This document shows, in pieces, positions 23,101-34,916 of a DNA stretch of 64,000 nucleotides (within the stretch, counting starts at the first letter, position 1; each line of letters opens with the position of its first letter). The stretch comes from Eutreptiella sp. 'Long Island Sound 2002' (taxonomy: Eukaryota > Euglenozoa > Euglenophyceae > Eutreptiales > Eutreptiaceae). Made by a program: the position numbers and the translations under genes. The notes beneath the pieces were generated by a model. It made no database searches, was not told the DNA's origin, and saw only the letters and a list, made by a program, of their open reading frames with translations. The stretch spans positions 70,772,719-70,836,718 of the forward strand of contig OZ038379.1 in assembly GCA_964036045.1 (NCBI GenBank), written 5' to 3'.

Positions 23101-23372
23101 AGGCGTGCGAGCAGGCAACAACAGGCGGCGATCTCACGACAATTAGAAATCGCGGTAGAAATCGGGTATTTCACCGATTTCTGACCGAAAATCGACCAAG
23201 ACAATAAAATTATGGTAATTCTACATCGATTCAATGGTTAGACTCGGGTTTCAGATTTCGCAGATTAGAGAACAGGGATATCCCGCTGACAGCCGGTGTC
23301 AACGGCTTCCGCACGGGTGTGACAGCTCACAGGCCCCCGAGCCATAGGCCATAGGTTCTGGGTACCGCTTCA
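20161..23372 (-). repeat. B1 3' LTR
   Basis: 3,212 bp, collinear with 35684-38814 (3,131 bp). The other LTR lacks about 80 bp corresponding to 22296-22375. Small ORFs in it are not conserved in frame between the two LTRs, so I call no gene. Confidence 0.9.
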
Positions 23373-23383
23373 CCCCCCTCCTC
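23373..23383 (-). other. B1 polypurine tract
   Basis: GAGGAGGGGGG on the - strand, directly before the LTR start TGAAGC. Confidence 0.85.
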
Positions 23384-26061
23384 AGAGCAAACCCTGGGGG
23401 GGGGCTCGATAACACCCAAGCACGGCAGCGGGTATCCAGGACCATCCCCTGAAGGGGAAGGGTGTCACACCTCACACTCCAGGCTGGCTGTGGGTCAGGT
23501 TGCTCATTGCCACTCACGGTTAGACATGTATGGCACTGTAAAAGCTTGTACTTAGCACACGCAAACTGCACCCTGTTTTTCACCTCAAGGGCGGCATTTG
23601 TGTGCAAAAAAAAGACGCACAGTTTCCGCGTGTTTCCACCTGAAAAGTGAGAATTATAAAACAGAGGAATCTCAAATTTACTTTTTTAGGCTATCAGCGG
23701 AATGCAAGTAGTCAGAGGTATGATAAAAACCTTATTTTTGGCATGTTGCGTGCGCGAGGCCTCGCGCACTCAATTATGCAGAATGTGTATTTCCCAATGG
23801 TCCTGAAAAAACAGTATTCCATGCCAAATGAGGCTCTGATGTCTTCATGGTTGCCTCATGGTGTACCGTTCGGGTCATGTCAGTAGCAAGAGTGGTCATT
23901 CAATGGACGTTTTGTACACGCCATGCACTATGTAAGGTGTAATAGATCTAAAAAGGCGGGTTGCCCTCAGTCCTTGACACCATTTTCAGTTACTTTACCT
24001 ACAAATGAGTTGCCCAGCCTCCCATCTTTTGGGGCTGTACAACAGTTTGTCAGAAGCGCTAGGTCACAGGACGTATGAAGCAAGTGCTCTAGGGGAGGAT
24101 AGTATAATTGCTGCTACTGAGCTCACTGTTTTCACAGGATTCCAAAGGGGAGGAATCTCAAAAAGCCTTTTGGAGGCCATCGGCAGAATGCAAGTAGTCA
24201 GGGGTATTCAAAAACCCATGCTTCTAGCATGTTAAGTGCGCGAGCCCTCGTGCACTGAGTGTTCCGCTGTGCAAGTCTTTAACCCATATTAAATCTTGCA
24301 GTTTTGCTTTTGCTCCATTCTTGCGTCATGCCACTTCCGATGTCAAAACGTATTCTCAAAAAAGCCTGAGAATCTCACTCCAGCTGGCTGAGTGCGCGAG
24401 GCCTCGAGCACTCAGCCTCCCATGATAAGTATTTTTTCATGCGGACATGTACAGGATGTGTGACCAGCGCCCATCTTTAATAGTTTTCCAGACGATCCAA
24501 AAATTGGTATTCTTCAAATTAGCCAACAAAGCTTTTTTTCGGGGAAAATGACCGGTGAACCCTCTGATTTTGGACTAAAAAATGGTTATTTGACCCTGTA
24601 AAAAGAGCAGAAAATGGGTAAAACTGATGAAAAATGCATTTTTTGGGAGGGTTCGAAAGACTGTATTTTCAAGACGGGCAAAAAAAGCTATTTTTTTCGG
24701 TGACAAAATCTAGGTGCTTAGGTGAAAGAAAGGGGGTGCAGTTTGCGTGGGCTAAGTTGTAGTGCATGTATAGTATCAAGTATCAAGTCCTGGGTCCTGG
24801 CGGCGATTGTTCGGCATCCAAAGGACCCGTTAACCGGTACCAGGTGCACCGGGTGCCGGCTGCTACGGTCACTACCACAGTGGCAGTGGGATACACGGCA
24901 GACATAGGCACCACACGACGATCGAGATGGTCCCACACGTCAAAGGCGACCACAAAGATCCATCAGGCTACCCCAGGCTTCCCAAGGCCGCAGGCTGGGG
25001 GAGAGTTCCCACGGGTCCTTCCTTGGGCGCACCATGTCCATAGTGGTAAAGCCGAACGACTTCCTCCATAAGGGATCGGGCATCAAGGCCGTCTTTTCCC
25101 TGGCCCCATTACCACGAAGGCCATGCATGGGGGAGTCCCCATGCAGTTTGCGCGGAGGCGTCGACTCCTCAAACCACCATTTTCCCAGGCAGACTGACCG
25201 AGGTCAGGACACCGGAGGTCGCCACCCGACCGCAAGTGCGTCTGCGAGTCGCTAGGCTCGCATTGGGACTGAGAGTGGTGGACCGCTGGGAGTGTAGTCA
25301 GGCAACTGGGCTTCCCGCCTGGCGCCATCAGGATCTCAGCACATCACAACCATTGGGGTATACAGTATCACGGGCACACAAACATGACAATCTGTACTTA
25401 GGTACTGGTCCAGGCTGGACGTTATGTAAGAACATGTACACGGCGACTCAGGGCGCCTTCGTATTCCGATTGGTGTCCCTTCTGGGGGGAAAACAGTCCA
25501 TATCGCCATGGGCTGACAACACTTAACATACAGATGCACATATCCTTGGGGGCGGAAAAGTGAGCAAGAAAAAGGTAAATAGGCGTGTAAACACACTCTG
25601 GATAGAGCGCCAAACCACGCCCCGGTCAGGATAAGGAATATGCAGGAGAGTGGACAGAAGGACGCCTGAGTTCAGGTCATATATAGTCTGCAGACACACG
25701 TAGACTGGTCTGGATCCCGCAAGTGCCATGGGACCAGACCACACACCCAAAAGTCGCAATGCCGATTACAGCGGCATCCATTGCGCAACGTCGTAAGGGC
25801 CCTAAGGCCTCAATCTGGAACAATGAAGGGGGGGCTATGCACACTGGGGGGTGCGGCCGTCCAAGCCTGCCAGGGAAATGTCAGCAGGAAAATGCTTACG
25901 GACAATGTTTGCCGAAAGCATCTAAGCCTGAACTGACCATCCGGCGTGGGCACAATCGAGCACCATAAGCATTGATATGCTCTGCAATGTCATGGAGCGT
26001 GGATTCCAAAATTACACTGGAAAGTCCAGCAATGCTCACAGGGGAGAGCCCAGGGCGGTGA
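23384..26061 (-). other. B1 3' untranslated region
   Basis: About 2.7 kb between the pol stop and the PPT. The parts at 23385-23475 and 24760-25180 are shared with B0. No ORF here has a recognisable product or is conserved in B0. Confidence 0.7.
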
Positions 26062-26502
26062 TCAGGCGCCTCTGGCTGCAATCGCCCGGTTGAGTGCTGC
26101 CAAGTCCGTAACATGGAGCTTGGTCTTGTGCTTGCGGAAATAATCCATAAAGGGGGTATTAATCCGCAGCACGAACGAGGACACGGGTTCCCAGGTGTCG
26201 TGGGACGGCCCATAGCCTCGCCAACGAACCTTGAACTCCAGGCCTTAGGGTGCCGAGGCGTTTGGACGCTTGGCCAGGATCTTCTGGACGGTCCAGGCGT
26301 CCTGCTCAGCATAGTCGTTGTCCGAATCAGCCTCATGTGCGGCATAGTCCAGGGACACATGTTGGCCACAGAGGTCGGGTTCCCGCACACGGAGCTGACT
26401 CTCGTGGCACTCCTGGAACTGTCCGTGACCCACCTTGATGCGGTAGGTGTCCTCACCAATTTTTCTGGACAACCTCTGGAGGTGTGAACCAGGTTTTGGC
26501 AA
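26062..26502 (-). pseudogene. B1 chromodomain and integrase tail
   Basis: ORF 26502-26245 (IGEDTYRIKVGHGQFQ…) is the integrase C-terminal strand region. In the same frame, after one TAA near 26244, comes a chromodomain (FKVRWRGYGPSHDTWEPVSS, then MDYFRKHK), ending at TGA 26062. The ligand-binding aromatic residues (W, Y, W) are present. It would target integration to chromatin marks. Confidence 0.78.
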
Positions 26503-28241
26503 AGTGGGTGCCCATAGGGCCGGGTCTGATCACCCACACCGGGTCTCCCACCCTGAACCTTTGCGCTGTCCAGCTCGGGGTGGACTTCTGACGCTCAGCA
26601 TGCTCCTTCTCGAGCTGCTGGCGGATGTCCCGCGCCATTGCCTCTTGCCGCGCCGCAGAATTCCTTGGCGTCCATGGCCATACCATCACCAGACAAGGGA
26701 AGTCCCCGACCAAGGGGGTCCCTGCCGAACAGAATCTGGTGAGAGGAAAAAACGGCCGGAGTTGGGGTGTCATGATGGGCCTTCAGAGCGGGCCACATCT
26801 CCTCAAACCAATTCTGACGTGGAGTGGTGATGTGAATTTTGCGTAGCTTCTGGAACAGCTGCCTTCCAGCCACTTCAGCCCGGCCGTGGGACCGGCTGAG
26901 ATAGGCGACGCTCTTGGCATGACGTATTCCCATGAGGGAACACATGGCCTTGAACCAGCCACCAGTAAACTGGGGCCCTCGGTCACTGCAAATGGTGCGG
27001 GGGACGTCAAAGACGGTCAGCCAATGACGAATCATCATGACTGCCACTTCCTTGGCAAGCAACCCCTTTTTGTGTGCCGGAACGGCTACTACATAGCCGC
27101 TGTGGCGGTCCACACAAAGGAACACACAGTCAAATGTCTCCTTGCCTATTTGAACTTCAGGCATGGAGAAGACGTCCCTCGCCACGCTCTCCATGGGCTG
27201 GTCAGGCAATGGAGTCCATTGCGCTTCCCCCTTGACGTTCCGGTTGTCAGGATTGCAGGCCTGAGAGACCGAGCAACCTTTTCTGACCTTCTTGATAGCA
27301 TTGTAGAGACTGATCTGGTCGATTTCGAACCGGCGCTGCATATCCAGGGCTTGCTTCCTGACCCCTGGGTGCATCATGTGGTGGTGCCAAGCCTCACATA
27401 GCTTGAGCACTCGGGACTCTGGGACCAGCAGCTTACCATCCCGGTAGAGCTTGCCATCCTCCTCAGTCAGCCCCTTTGGCCACTTCTGCCCGTCATCAGG
27501 GTCGGTCACAGCCCTATACTCGGCCTCAAAAGCCTCAGACTGAACGTAGTTACCGGTCCAGTTGTCCTGGAGGCACGATTCAGGGAAGAGGTGCTTGTCG
27601 GACTCGGCTCTTTCAGGGGCGAGTACCCTGACCGCTCTGCCCATCCTCCTTCCGAGGGGGGCAGCTGCAGCCATGACGACGAAGCATTTGACACCCTCCT
27701 CCTCCATCAGGCGCTTCATTTCTATGATCCTCTTGGCCTCAGCGGTCTCCGCTTCATCCCCATGGGCAGAGACATCCGTGATGCCCTTGCTCGCGGGATA
27801 GGCCCACCTACTGAGACAGTCCGCCTCAGTGTTGTCCTTGCCAGGAACATACACAACTGTGAGGTCGAACTTGGCCAAGGTCTCATGCCATCTTGCCCGT
27901 CGGGAGGCGGGACCGGAGGGGGTGTCCACGTGCTCTTTGTGCCACGACTGCAGACTCTGATGGTCGGTGCAGACGGTGACGGGATGGAGGGCTATGTCCC
28001 CAGCCCATTTCCTGAGAGCCATGACGATGGCATACGCCTCCTTTCCTCGGGGCGTCCACGTCCGTCTCTGGCCTTCCGCCAGGACTCGGCTCGAGAAGGC
28101 CACCGGCACGTGCCTCCCATCGTCAAGCACTTGTTCCAACACAGCACCAACAGCGTAGTCGGAAGCGTCGGTGCGCAGGACGAACCCTCGCCCAGCATCC
28201 ACAAGGTGCAGACCCACTGCGGATAGCAGCGCATGCTTCAT
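26453..28241 (-). pseudogene. B1 RNase H and integrase
   Basis: One 548-codon ORF starts in RNase H (RTDASDYAVGAVL; Glu in GKEAYAIVMAL; CTDHQSL; GKDNTEADCLSR). It runs through the integrase zinc domain (HHMMHPGVRK, then the CNPDN region) into the core: first Asp in VARDVFSMP, second in CSDRGPQFTGG, Glu in HGRAEVAGR. A frameshift near 26700 moves the C-terminus into ORF 26773-26453 (FRVGDPVWVIRPG). This is the canonical gypsy type, closer to textbook elements than family A is. Confidence 0.92.
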
Positions 28242-29578
28242 CCCCTCAAAGGCACTTCGGACTCTTCATTCCAGACCTGAGCCTTCTCGGACCCCTTCTT
28301 GGTCTCCTCTCGGTTGCCCTTGAGCATGGTCGTCATGGGGGCTGCATACTCGGCATAAATCTTGATATACCCCGAGTAGTAGTTGCAGAATCCCAAGTAC
28401 GCCTGTAGCTCAGAGACCGTTTTGGGCTTTTCCCAGTACTCAATGGCAGCCACCTTGCCAGGTATGGGCTTCTGCTGCCCGTTTCCAACTACGTGGCCAG
28501 CAAAGACCACCTCGCTTACCGCAATGGTGGACTTGTCACTGCTGCCCGTGAGCTTGTGCCGAACCAGAAGCTCCAGCACTCTGGTGACGTCCGTCTCATG
28601 TGCCTCCAGGAGCTCCTCATAGCTCATACTGGAGTCCCCGGACGCGATGATCACGTCGTCCACGAAGGGGTCCGCACAGTCACGCACCGGCTCAAGCAGG
28701 TTCTCCAGCATCCGCTGAAAAGCCGCATTGCCGTTGGTAAAGCCCATGGGCATCACCTTCCACTGGAGGGGTCCAAGTGGTGTGCTCATTGTTGTGCAAG
28801 CACGGGACTCCTCGGCGAGAGGCATCTGATGATAACCATGTTTCGGGTCAATCACCATGAAGATCCTCCGCCGGTGTTGTTTTTGCAGCATGTCCTCAAT
28901 GAGGGGCAGCGTATAGCTGTGATGCTGCGTTTCGGCGTTTAGGCCGCGGTAGTCGACCACGAGCCACCACTCTCTGGCCACCTTCTTGGGGAAGACGAAG
29001 CACGGGGAGGCCCACTCAGAGTGGCACAGCTCAAGCCAGCCCCTCTCGATGAATTCACGGAGGATCTTCTCTATGGCCTCCTTTCTCTCGCCCCTCAGGG
29101 CGAACTCCCGGTGTCGGTACACACGGGGGTCCGGCTTCAGTCGTATCTTGGCCTCGCCATATGGTCCATGCACCGGTGGGAGAGACACAGGTTTTCCGCT
29201 GAAGAAGGTATCCCCATACTTCTGCTTCAGCTTGGCCCTCAATGCCTGGATGTTGGGGCACTCATCGGACTCCGCCTGAGCCTTGCCGGGCACCTGAACC
29301 ACTGAGCTTACTTGCGGGGTGTCACCGCATGGCTTCGGCTCTGGTGGTCTTCCCAGGTGGCCCAAAGGGCCATCACTGGTCTTGCCTCGGAACAAGTCAC
29401 CATAGGTGGGTGGGTTCCAGCCGACTGGCTCGTCCTGGCTGGACATGTGGTCCAGTACCCTCCTTACGAAGGTATTCCAATCATAGGAACCGGAGACGAT
29501 AGATTCCACCTCCCACCAGGCTTTGTCCTGGCCTTTCCCCTCAAGCTGGCTTCCCCAGTCGTGAAAGGGCTGATCCAT
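28238..29578 (-). pseudogene. B1 reverse transcriptase
   Basis: A 446-codon ORF with all RT blocks: GWLELCHSEWASPCFVFPKK, VVDYRGLNAET, FMVIDPKHGYHQMPL, LQWKVMPMGFTNGNAAFQ, catalytic FVDDVIIA, VVFAGHVVG and LGFCNYYSGYI. Both Asp residues of the DD box are intact. It overlaps the RNase H ORF by 4 nt in another frame, a 1-nt shift that is probably decay. Confidence 0.93.
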
Positions 29579-30130
29579 ATACCCCTGAACCAGGTCCAGC
29601 TCCTCTTCAGTGAGGAGGTCCTCCGGTTCTCCGATGTCAACAGGGGAAACTGCAAAGCTTTCCCGTCATGGCTCCGCTATGATGCGGTTGACACACAGGA
29701 AGTCCGTGGTGTCGGCCTGCTCAAGGCCCCCATCCACATAGTGGAATTTCGTTGGCCATCTCTCGGGTGGCATGGGCTGTCCCTTAGCGTCCTGATAGAC
29801 ACTCTCTCAAGCCGGTAGGACGACCTTGTTTAAGGTCATGTTGGTTAGTGAGACCACCCAATCTCGGGTGCTTTCCTCCTCGGTGCATCCCATAGGAACA
29901 ACCAGCACTGCCTTGGAGCGGTCCTTGCGAATCTTCGCTACCGCCCTCGGAATGTCCTATCAGGGGCAATGGATCCACATCAAACCCTGATGCGGACCCA
30001 AGTGCTTCTTCCACGCGGAGTCCTTGGCGCTTCAGTACTTCTCGCAAACCCGGAGATGGGCAGAGGTTCCTGAAGAGAACGCATCCAGGGTAAGATCCGA
30101 AGCTCCCAGGTCTGCAACCACTCGACTCGC
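29579..30130 (-). pseudogene. B1 methyltransferase-like domain between protease and RT
   Basis: The frame of ORF 30367-30032 continues to RT but is broken by several stops, mostly TGA. It reads LTLDAFSSGTSAHL, RVCEKY, GLMWIHCP, VAKIRKDRSKAVLVVPMG, NMTLNKVVLP and FHYVDGGL. The order of elements matches the domain in A1 and C: (D/E)xF(A/S)S, C-x-K, GL-aromatic-x-CP or NPP, a VLVVP-type strand, LP, then VDGxL. B and A/C are distant in RT, so this looks like an old, shared component. Function unknown; the NPP(F) motif is not present in this copy. Confidence 0.5.
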
Positions 30131-30863
30131 CACTTCGGGCATTACGCCGTACTCCTGGTTCGCTGGCCCAGCTGGCTCAGCCCCCAGCGCAGCTACTTCG
30201 AGCTGATTGCGTTCCGAGTGGATCCATTGGCACTCCACATGGTGCTCAGGTATCGAAAGCCACGAGAGCTGGTCGTCCTGGTACAGGGTCATTGAGGCCT
30301 GGGCCGGGAGAGCGCTGGAGTCCGTCCCCATCATGAAGTCGTACCCAACGATCATGTCCCAGTCCATCTGGGCCTCGTAGAAGCGACCTTGCGGGAGAAT
30401 TTCCTTGCCAAAGGTCCGGGCGGCTCAGCTCACGGTGGTTCAGGAACTGCAGCCCAATGGCTGCTTCCCTCGTGCCTCCCACCATGTCCTGGCCGTTCGC
30501 CACCTTCAGCCTGACAGGCTTCCGCCTGTCGGTCAAGCACTCTGGCGGAAGCAAGCCAGCCTTGACCAAGGTGACCTGAGCTCCCGTGTCGACCAACACG
30601 TCGAAGACCTTCTCCACTTCCCCGCATAAGGCACGGACCTCAGGGTGCAACTGCCGCTCATGCCCCACACGGCGCACAGCGTTCAAGCTCGGGATCTCCG
30701 GCCGTTCCAGAAGCTCAATAAGCAACTGGTGCAGGTCGTGGACAATGGGCTCAGGCTGCCCATCTGCAGCATCCAGCTGCGGTCCGGGTGATCCTCCGAT
30801 ACTCTCGGATAGATCATGAAGCACATCAAATACATTCTTGGCGCGAAGGATGGACGGGTGCAA
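30131..30863 (-). pseudogene. B1 aspartic protease
   Basis: ORF 30863-30246 contains VFDVLVDTGAQVTLVKAGLLP, the retropepsin active site, and VRLKVANGQDMVGG. The flap-distal part continues in another frame (30367-30131: MIVGYDFM, SWLSIPEH), so a frameshift lies near 30400. Confidence 0.85.
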
Positions 30864-31048
30864 GGGTTCGTGCCTTCACTTGCCCTCACCCTGCAACTGC
30901 GACTGTATTTGGTCTTCGGTGCCGGAAAGGGCCTTCCGCTCGGGACAATCCCTTTGTGCTCGTTGTCTCCCGACTGGGATGGTGTGGCGCTTCCCGCGAC
31001 ACCATCCTGCGACCGCACTAGCTGGGGCCCTTGGCTGCAGGGGCTCCG

Positions 31049-32197
31049 CTAAGGGGCGTCGCTTGTGGTAGTAGGCGTACTCTCTTCCGCATCAACCTTG
31101 TTGACACCCTTCTTCTTTCCCCCGTTCTTACCCTTCTTGTCCTTGTCCTTGTTCTTGACATCCGACTTGGGAACCCAGGACCTCTTGATCTCCTGGATCT
31201 CCTTGGCCAACTCGGTCCCCACCGACATCAGCTTGGAGAGCTCGTCCTTGGTGACCTCCACCCTGGTCTCCCGGATACCCGCGGGTGCAGGCTTCTTTGA
31301 CCTGTGCACCTTCTTGTAGGTCTCTGTGTCGGCCTTGTGGATGGGGCATGTCCGGTGGTCATGGTTGAACCCTTTGTTCCTCCCATAACACACGAAACAG
31401 CCCTGAGGATGAGCTCGTATGAACTCCCCAAAGGACAGCGGAGGGTCGCCTATGCGGCGCGTCTCCTTCTTCTCCCTCTTCTCCCAACGCTTCTGCAGGG
31501 GCTTCCAGCTTCCCCGGTTGCCCCCCGCGTTCAGGTTGTTGGCCACGAAGGCACAAACAGCCGTTTCAGCGGGCTCATCGTCGTCGTAATCCTTGTCGAG
31601 AGCCTCATCGCCATCGGCTCCCGCTGGGTCCATGGCAGCTTCCCCGCCAGACCTCTCGCCAACGTAGTTGACGTCACGGTCGCCGGGCCTCAACCCGCGG
31701 GTGTGGTGGAGGTTCCGGTACTCCTTGAGTACCTCCTCTCCAACCCACTCCAGGACCTCGTCGCAACTCATCCGCGCCAAAATGGCCTGCAGACAGATGG
31801 TCTGGCCGCCCACGTCACACTCATCAAGGCGCCACATTGCGGTCTTCTCGCGGTCGCCCGTGACGGTGATGAGGAGGGCGTTCCGCAGGGAGTGCCGTTT
31901 GACATCCCGGGTCACGTTCTTCCTTGTCCAAGCCACCACGTTCGTATGATACTCCTTGGAGAGCATCATCTTGACCGTGCGGTCGGACTTGGCCTTCTGG
32001 GCTTCCTTCTTGTTGACTCTCTTGATGCATGCTTCCGGCAGCATGGAGAGCAGGCTGGCCTGCTCGTCACCCTCATTCCAGTCCTCCACGTTGCGGCGGA
32101 TGAGGGTGTATTGCCCCCGGAAGTCCCGCCAATCTCGTAGGCGGATCTCCCGACCATCATGCTGAAGCTTGATGGCCTTCCACCGCTTGGCAGCCAC
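31049..32197 (-). CDS. B1 gag: capsid and nucleocapsid region
   Basis: An intact 382-codon ORF. The N-terminal half (WRDFRGQYTLIRRNVEDWNE, KVMLS-like helices, CDEVLEWVGEEVLKEYRNL) fits the helical gag/capsid fold. Near residue 270 is a zinc-knuckle-like CFVCYGRNKGFNHDHRTC, with wider spacing (Cx2Cx8-10Hx4C) than the usual Cx2Cx4Hx4C. The tail is Lys-rich (KDKKGKNGGKKKG). It would coat the RNA and form particles. Confidence 0.7.
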   Translation of the reverse strand: MAAKRWKAIKLQHDGREIRLRDWRDFRGQYTLIRRNVEDWNEGDEQASLLSMLPEACIKRVNKKEAQKAKSDRTVKMMLSKEYHTNVVAWTRKNVTRDVKRHSLRNALLITVTGDREKTAMWRLDECDVGGQTICLQAILARMSCDEVLEWVGEEVLKEYRNLHHTRGLRPGDRDVNYVGERSGGEAAMDPAGADGDEALDKDYDDDEPAETAVCAFVANNLNAGGNRGSWKPLQKRWEKREKKETRRIGDPPLSFGEFIRAHPQGCFVCYGRNKGFNHDHRTCPIHKADTETYKKVHRSKKPAPAGIRETRVEVTKDELSKLMSVGTELAKEIQEIKRSWVPKSDVKNKDKDKKGKNGGKKKGVNKVDAEESTPTTTSDAP

Positions 32198-32208
32198 CTG
32201 CGGAGCGT

Positions 32209-32816
32209 CTACCTGCTCCTGCTCGTTGAGCCACTTTTTGGCTTCTTTGAGGGTCTTGATTTTCCCTTCCTTGGCGCCACGAAGTATAGCTCTTGGGGCA
32301 CCCCCGGCAGGCGGTACCTGAACCGTTTGAAGACATATTCCTCCGCCTCTGCGGGATCCATGTCTTCAGTGACGGTCACCCCCCTATCGTCCAGCTTCTC
32401 CAAGAAGCGGTCGAGGTTGAGGGGGTTGCCATCGTACGTGGGGGGCTTGATGTCCTTCAGGTCTTACCACACAGCGGCATCCGCGGCCTTAGAGACCATG
32501 AACGCCGGCCGCGAGGTCGACCGAGGTTCCCATCGACGTCCCCCATGGACTCCCACGGCTGCCACTTCTATCTCCCCCGCGGTATCCATGTGGCTACGCC
32601 GTGGTTCGTCCATGTACGCCGAACCTAGATGTTCGCGCCGTACTCCCTCCATGTACACCTCCTCATCACGGCGCCGGCAGCTGCGTTCAGCGGCCTCCCG
32701 TCGTACACCACTCGGCGGGGTAATGCCGAACTCCTCCAGATCTTCCTCGCCTCCTCCGACACCCCACTCCACGTCCCCTCCAGGGACCTCATCTCTGAGT
32801 CCACCGTATCGCCCAC
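32209..32816 (-). pseudogene. B1 gag N-terminal segment
   Basis: Pieces 32403-32209 and 32816-32464 lie in different frames and continue the gag reading upstream of 32197. They are acidic and Arg-rich (DPAEAEEYVFKRFRYRLPG). No domain recognised. Confidence 0.45.
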
Positions 32817-32853
32817 CAGCTATTGGGATTTACTCTTGGGCTGGTGCGGGGCG

Positions 32854-33307
32854 TCAGGGGCGTACCGGTGTCCGCGGTGGAGCACGGCGGTTGTGGTACT
32901 CCGCACTGAGCCACTTGTCACGCCAATCCTCACTGCCACTGCTGGGCGGCATACGCTCGTTACGGCGGCCCGCGCTGTAATGAGAGAGGGCGCTGGGAGA
33001 GGGGGCGACTCCTGGGGGCTCTGCCGGGGGCGTGGGCTCTGCCTGGCCCTGGTCCAGGTCCCCAGCCGTCGTCCGACGAGCCGGACTCCAGGGGTGGGTG
33101 GTTGCTGCTGACGCTCCCACGGCCTTCCAGCTCTTCCAACCTCTGCTGCAGGCCGTTGATGACCTTGTTCAGCAGCCTGGTCTCGCCCCTGGCGATGTCC
33201 AGCTCCCTCTGGGCAGCGGTGGCGACCTTCGCGATCTTCATCATCTCCGTCTTGGCGATGTCCAGCTCCTTCTGTGCGCCCGCGGCGACCCTGGCGATGC
33301 GGATCAT
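32854..33307 (-). pseudogene. B1 gag coiled-coil segment
   Basis: A heptad-like repeated stretch (AQKELDIAKTEMMKIAKVATAAQRELDIARGE) is followed by LLNKVINGLQQRLEELEGRG. The internal duplication of about 21 residues suggests an extended coiled coil for Gag multimerisation. A Pro/Gly-rich tail follows. Confidence 0.5.
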
Positions 33308-33324
33308 CTCGCCTTTGCCCGTGC

Positions 33325-34459
33325 CTACCTCACGCTCGAGGGTCTGGACCCTCCTGCGGAGGTTGACGATCCAGCGCCAAGTGGCCTCCGGGTCACCCTT
33401 CTTCGGTGGGCCGTCGGGGTCCGCAGGGGGTCCTCCAGGAGGGCCTCTGCCGGGTCTGCCCGGTCCAGGGGGTCCTCCCCCACCCGGAGGTCCGCCTCTT
33501 GGGGGTCCACCTGGTGGGGTCCTCCAGGGGATCCTGATGGTCCTCCGCCAGGCGGTCCCGTTGAGCCTCCGCCGGGTCCCCTTGGTGGGTCCGAGGATGG
33601 GGTCTTCTCCGTGTAGCCGAAGTCCACGTCATCATCCTCGTCCATGTCGCCCCAGCTAGCCGTCTCTGTCTCGCACTCGGTGGACTCCAAGCTCCGGTAG
33701 GGAGGAGGGAGATTCTCACTCTCACCCTCCGGCTCCATGGGGACATCTCCGCTCCCTCCTCCAGCCACTCCTCGGCGATGTCGGCGGTCTCGTCCATCCC
33801 CGTCGCTGGCGGTGAAGAAGGGGTCGAAGTCGTGGGGGTGTCCGCCCGCTGGCCTCCGTGTCCTCCCGGGGGTCTTCCCCTTACCCCTCCTTTGTCGGTA
33901 GGCGTGAGGCCACTGTCCCCACTGCTGCCCGTGTCGACCTCATCCAGATCCAGCGTCATCTTGGAGGAGGCATCCCCTTCGAAGAGCTTTCGAAGGGTCT
34001 CCACTCGGGATCCTCCCGGGGTTGTCTCGCGCTGGAGCTTGGCCTCCGCAGCTCGCCTTTCGGCCTCCTCCCGGGCACGGGCAGCCTCGGCTTACCGAGC
34101 CCGCTGCAGCTGAGCCTTCTCCCCTTCCAATGCTGCCAGCTCCGCCTCTGTCTTGGCTCTTCAGCGACCTTCCATCGCGCGGCCTGGATGGCATCTTTCC
34201 TGGCGGCGTCCGCTTGGGCCTTGGCCGTTGCTTCGGCGTGGGCCCTTTCCTCCGCCTCCTTCCTTGCCCTCTCCTGGGCAAGCGCCTCTTCCAGCGCTTT
34301 CACCTTGGCCTCCTTACGGACAATGGCCTCCTCGACCAGGCGGGCTTCCTGGGCGGCTGCCGCCACCTCACCCCTGACCCGGGCAGTCGCTGCCTCCTGG
34401 GCGGCTGCAGCCGTGAGTCCGGCCGCAATGGTTGCCACGGTTGAGGCATGGAAGGCCAT
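33325..34459 (-). pseudogene. B1 upstream gag region: Pro/Gly-rich and Ala/Glu/Lys coiled coil
   Basis: ORF 33768-33325 is acidic then Pro/Gly-rich (PPRGPGGGSTGPPGG). ORF 34459-33956 is Ala/Glu/Lys/Arg-rich with long predicted helices (EEAIVRKEAKVKALEEALAQ, ARKEAEERAHAEATAKAQAD). Both extend gag 5'. They are in different frames, so at least one frameshift intervenes. No homologue recognised. Confidence 0.45.
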
Positions 34460-34916
34460 GCCTCTGCCCTAATCTGCAGCCTCCTCCTGGGCGATGCCGA
34501 CGGCGCCCTCCACAGCAGCGTTCTGCTGCGTGGCGCGTTGCCGGGCAACCCGAAGGTTGCAGGTCACCCCACAGGCGCGCTCGCAGGCGCGGGCCACGTC
34601 CCTTTGGTCGGGAGCGACGCTGCTGCTGGAGGTGGCCTGGTCGGCCGGCATCCTCTCACGGTGGGCAGACTCCACGTCGCTGCTGGGGCCTGACTTCCTC
34701 AGGTGCAGCTGACGGGGCTTGGCCTTGGCCTTCTTGGCGACCTCAAGGAAGTCGCCAAGGGTGGTGTGGCCGGGTTGGTGACCGCCACTGGCCCGGTTAG
34801 GGGGTGGGGGCTGGGGTTCCGCCCTTGGTCTCGTTCTCCGCGGCTTGGGCGGCTTTGGCGGCCAGGTATTCCTGGTACTCCCGCCATTTCTTGTGCCGCT
34901 TCTTGTCCCCCGCCGA

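Noticed and set aside
33032-33616. + strand ORFs over 31.3-34.5 kb as genes.
   Set aside because: Antisense shadows of B1 gag in GC-rich DNA.
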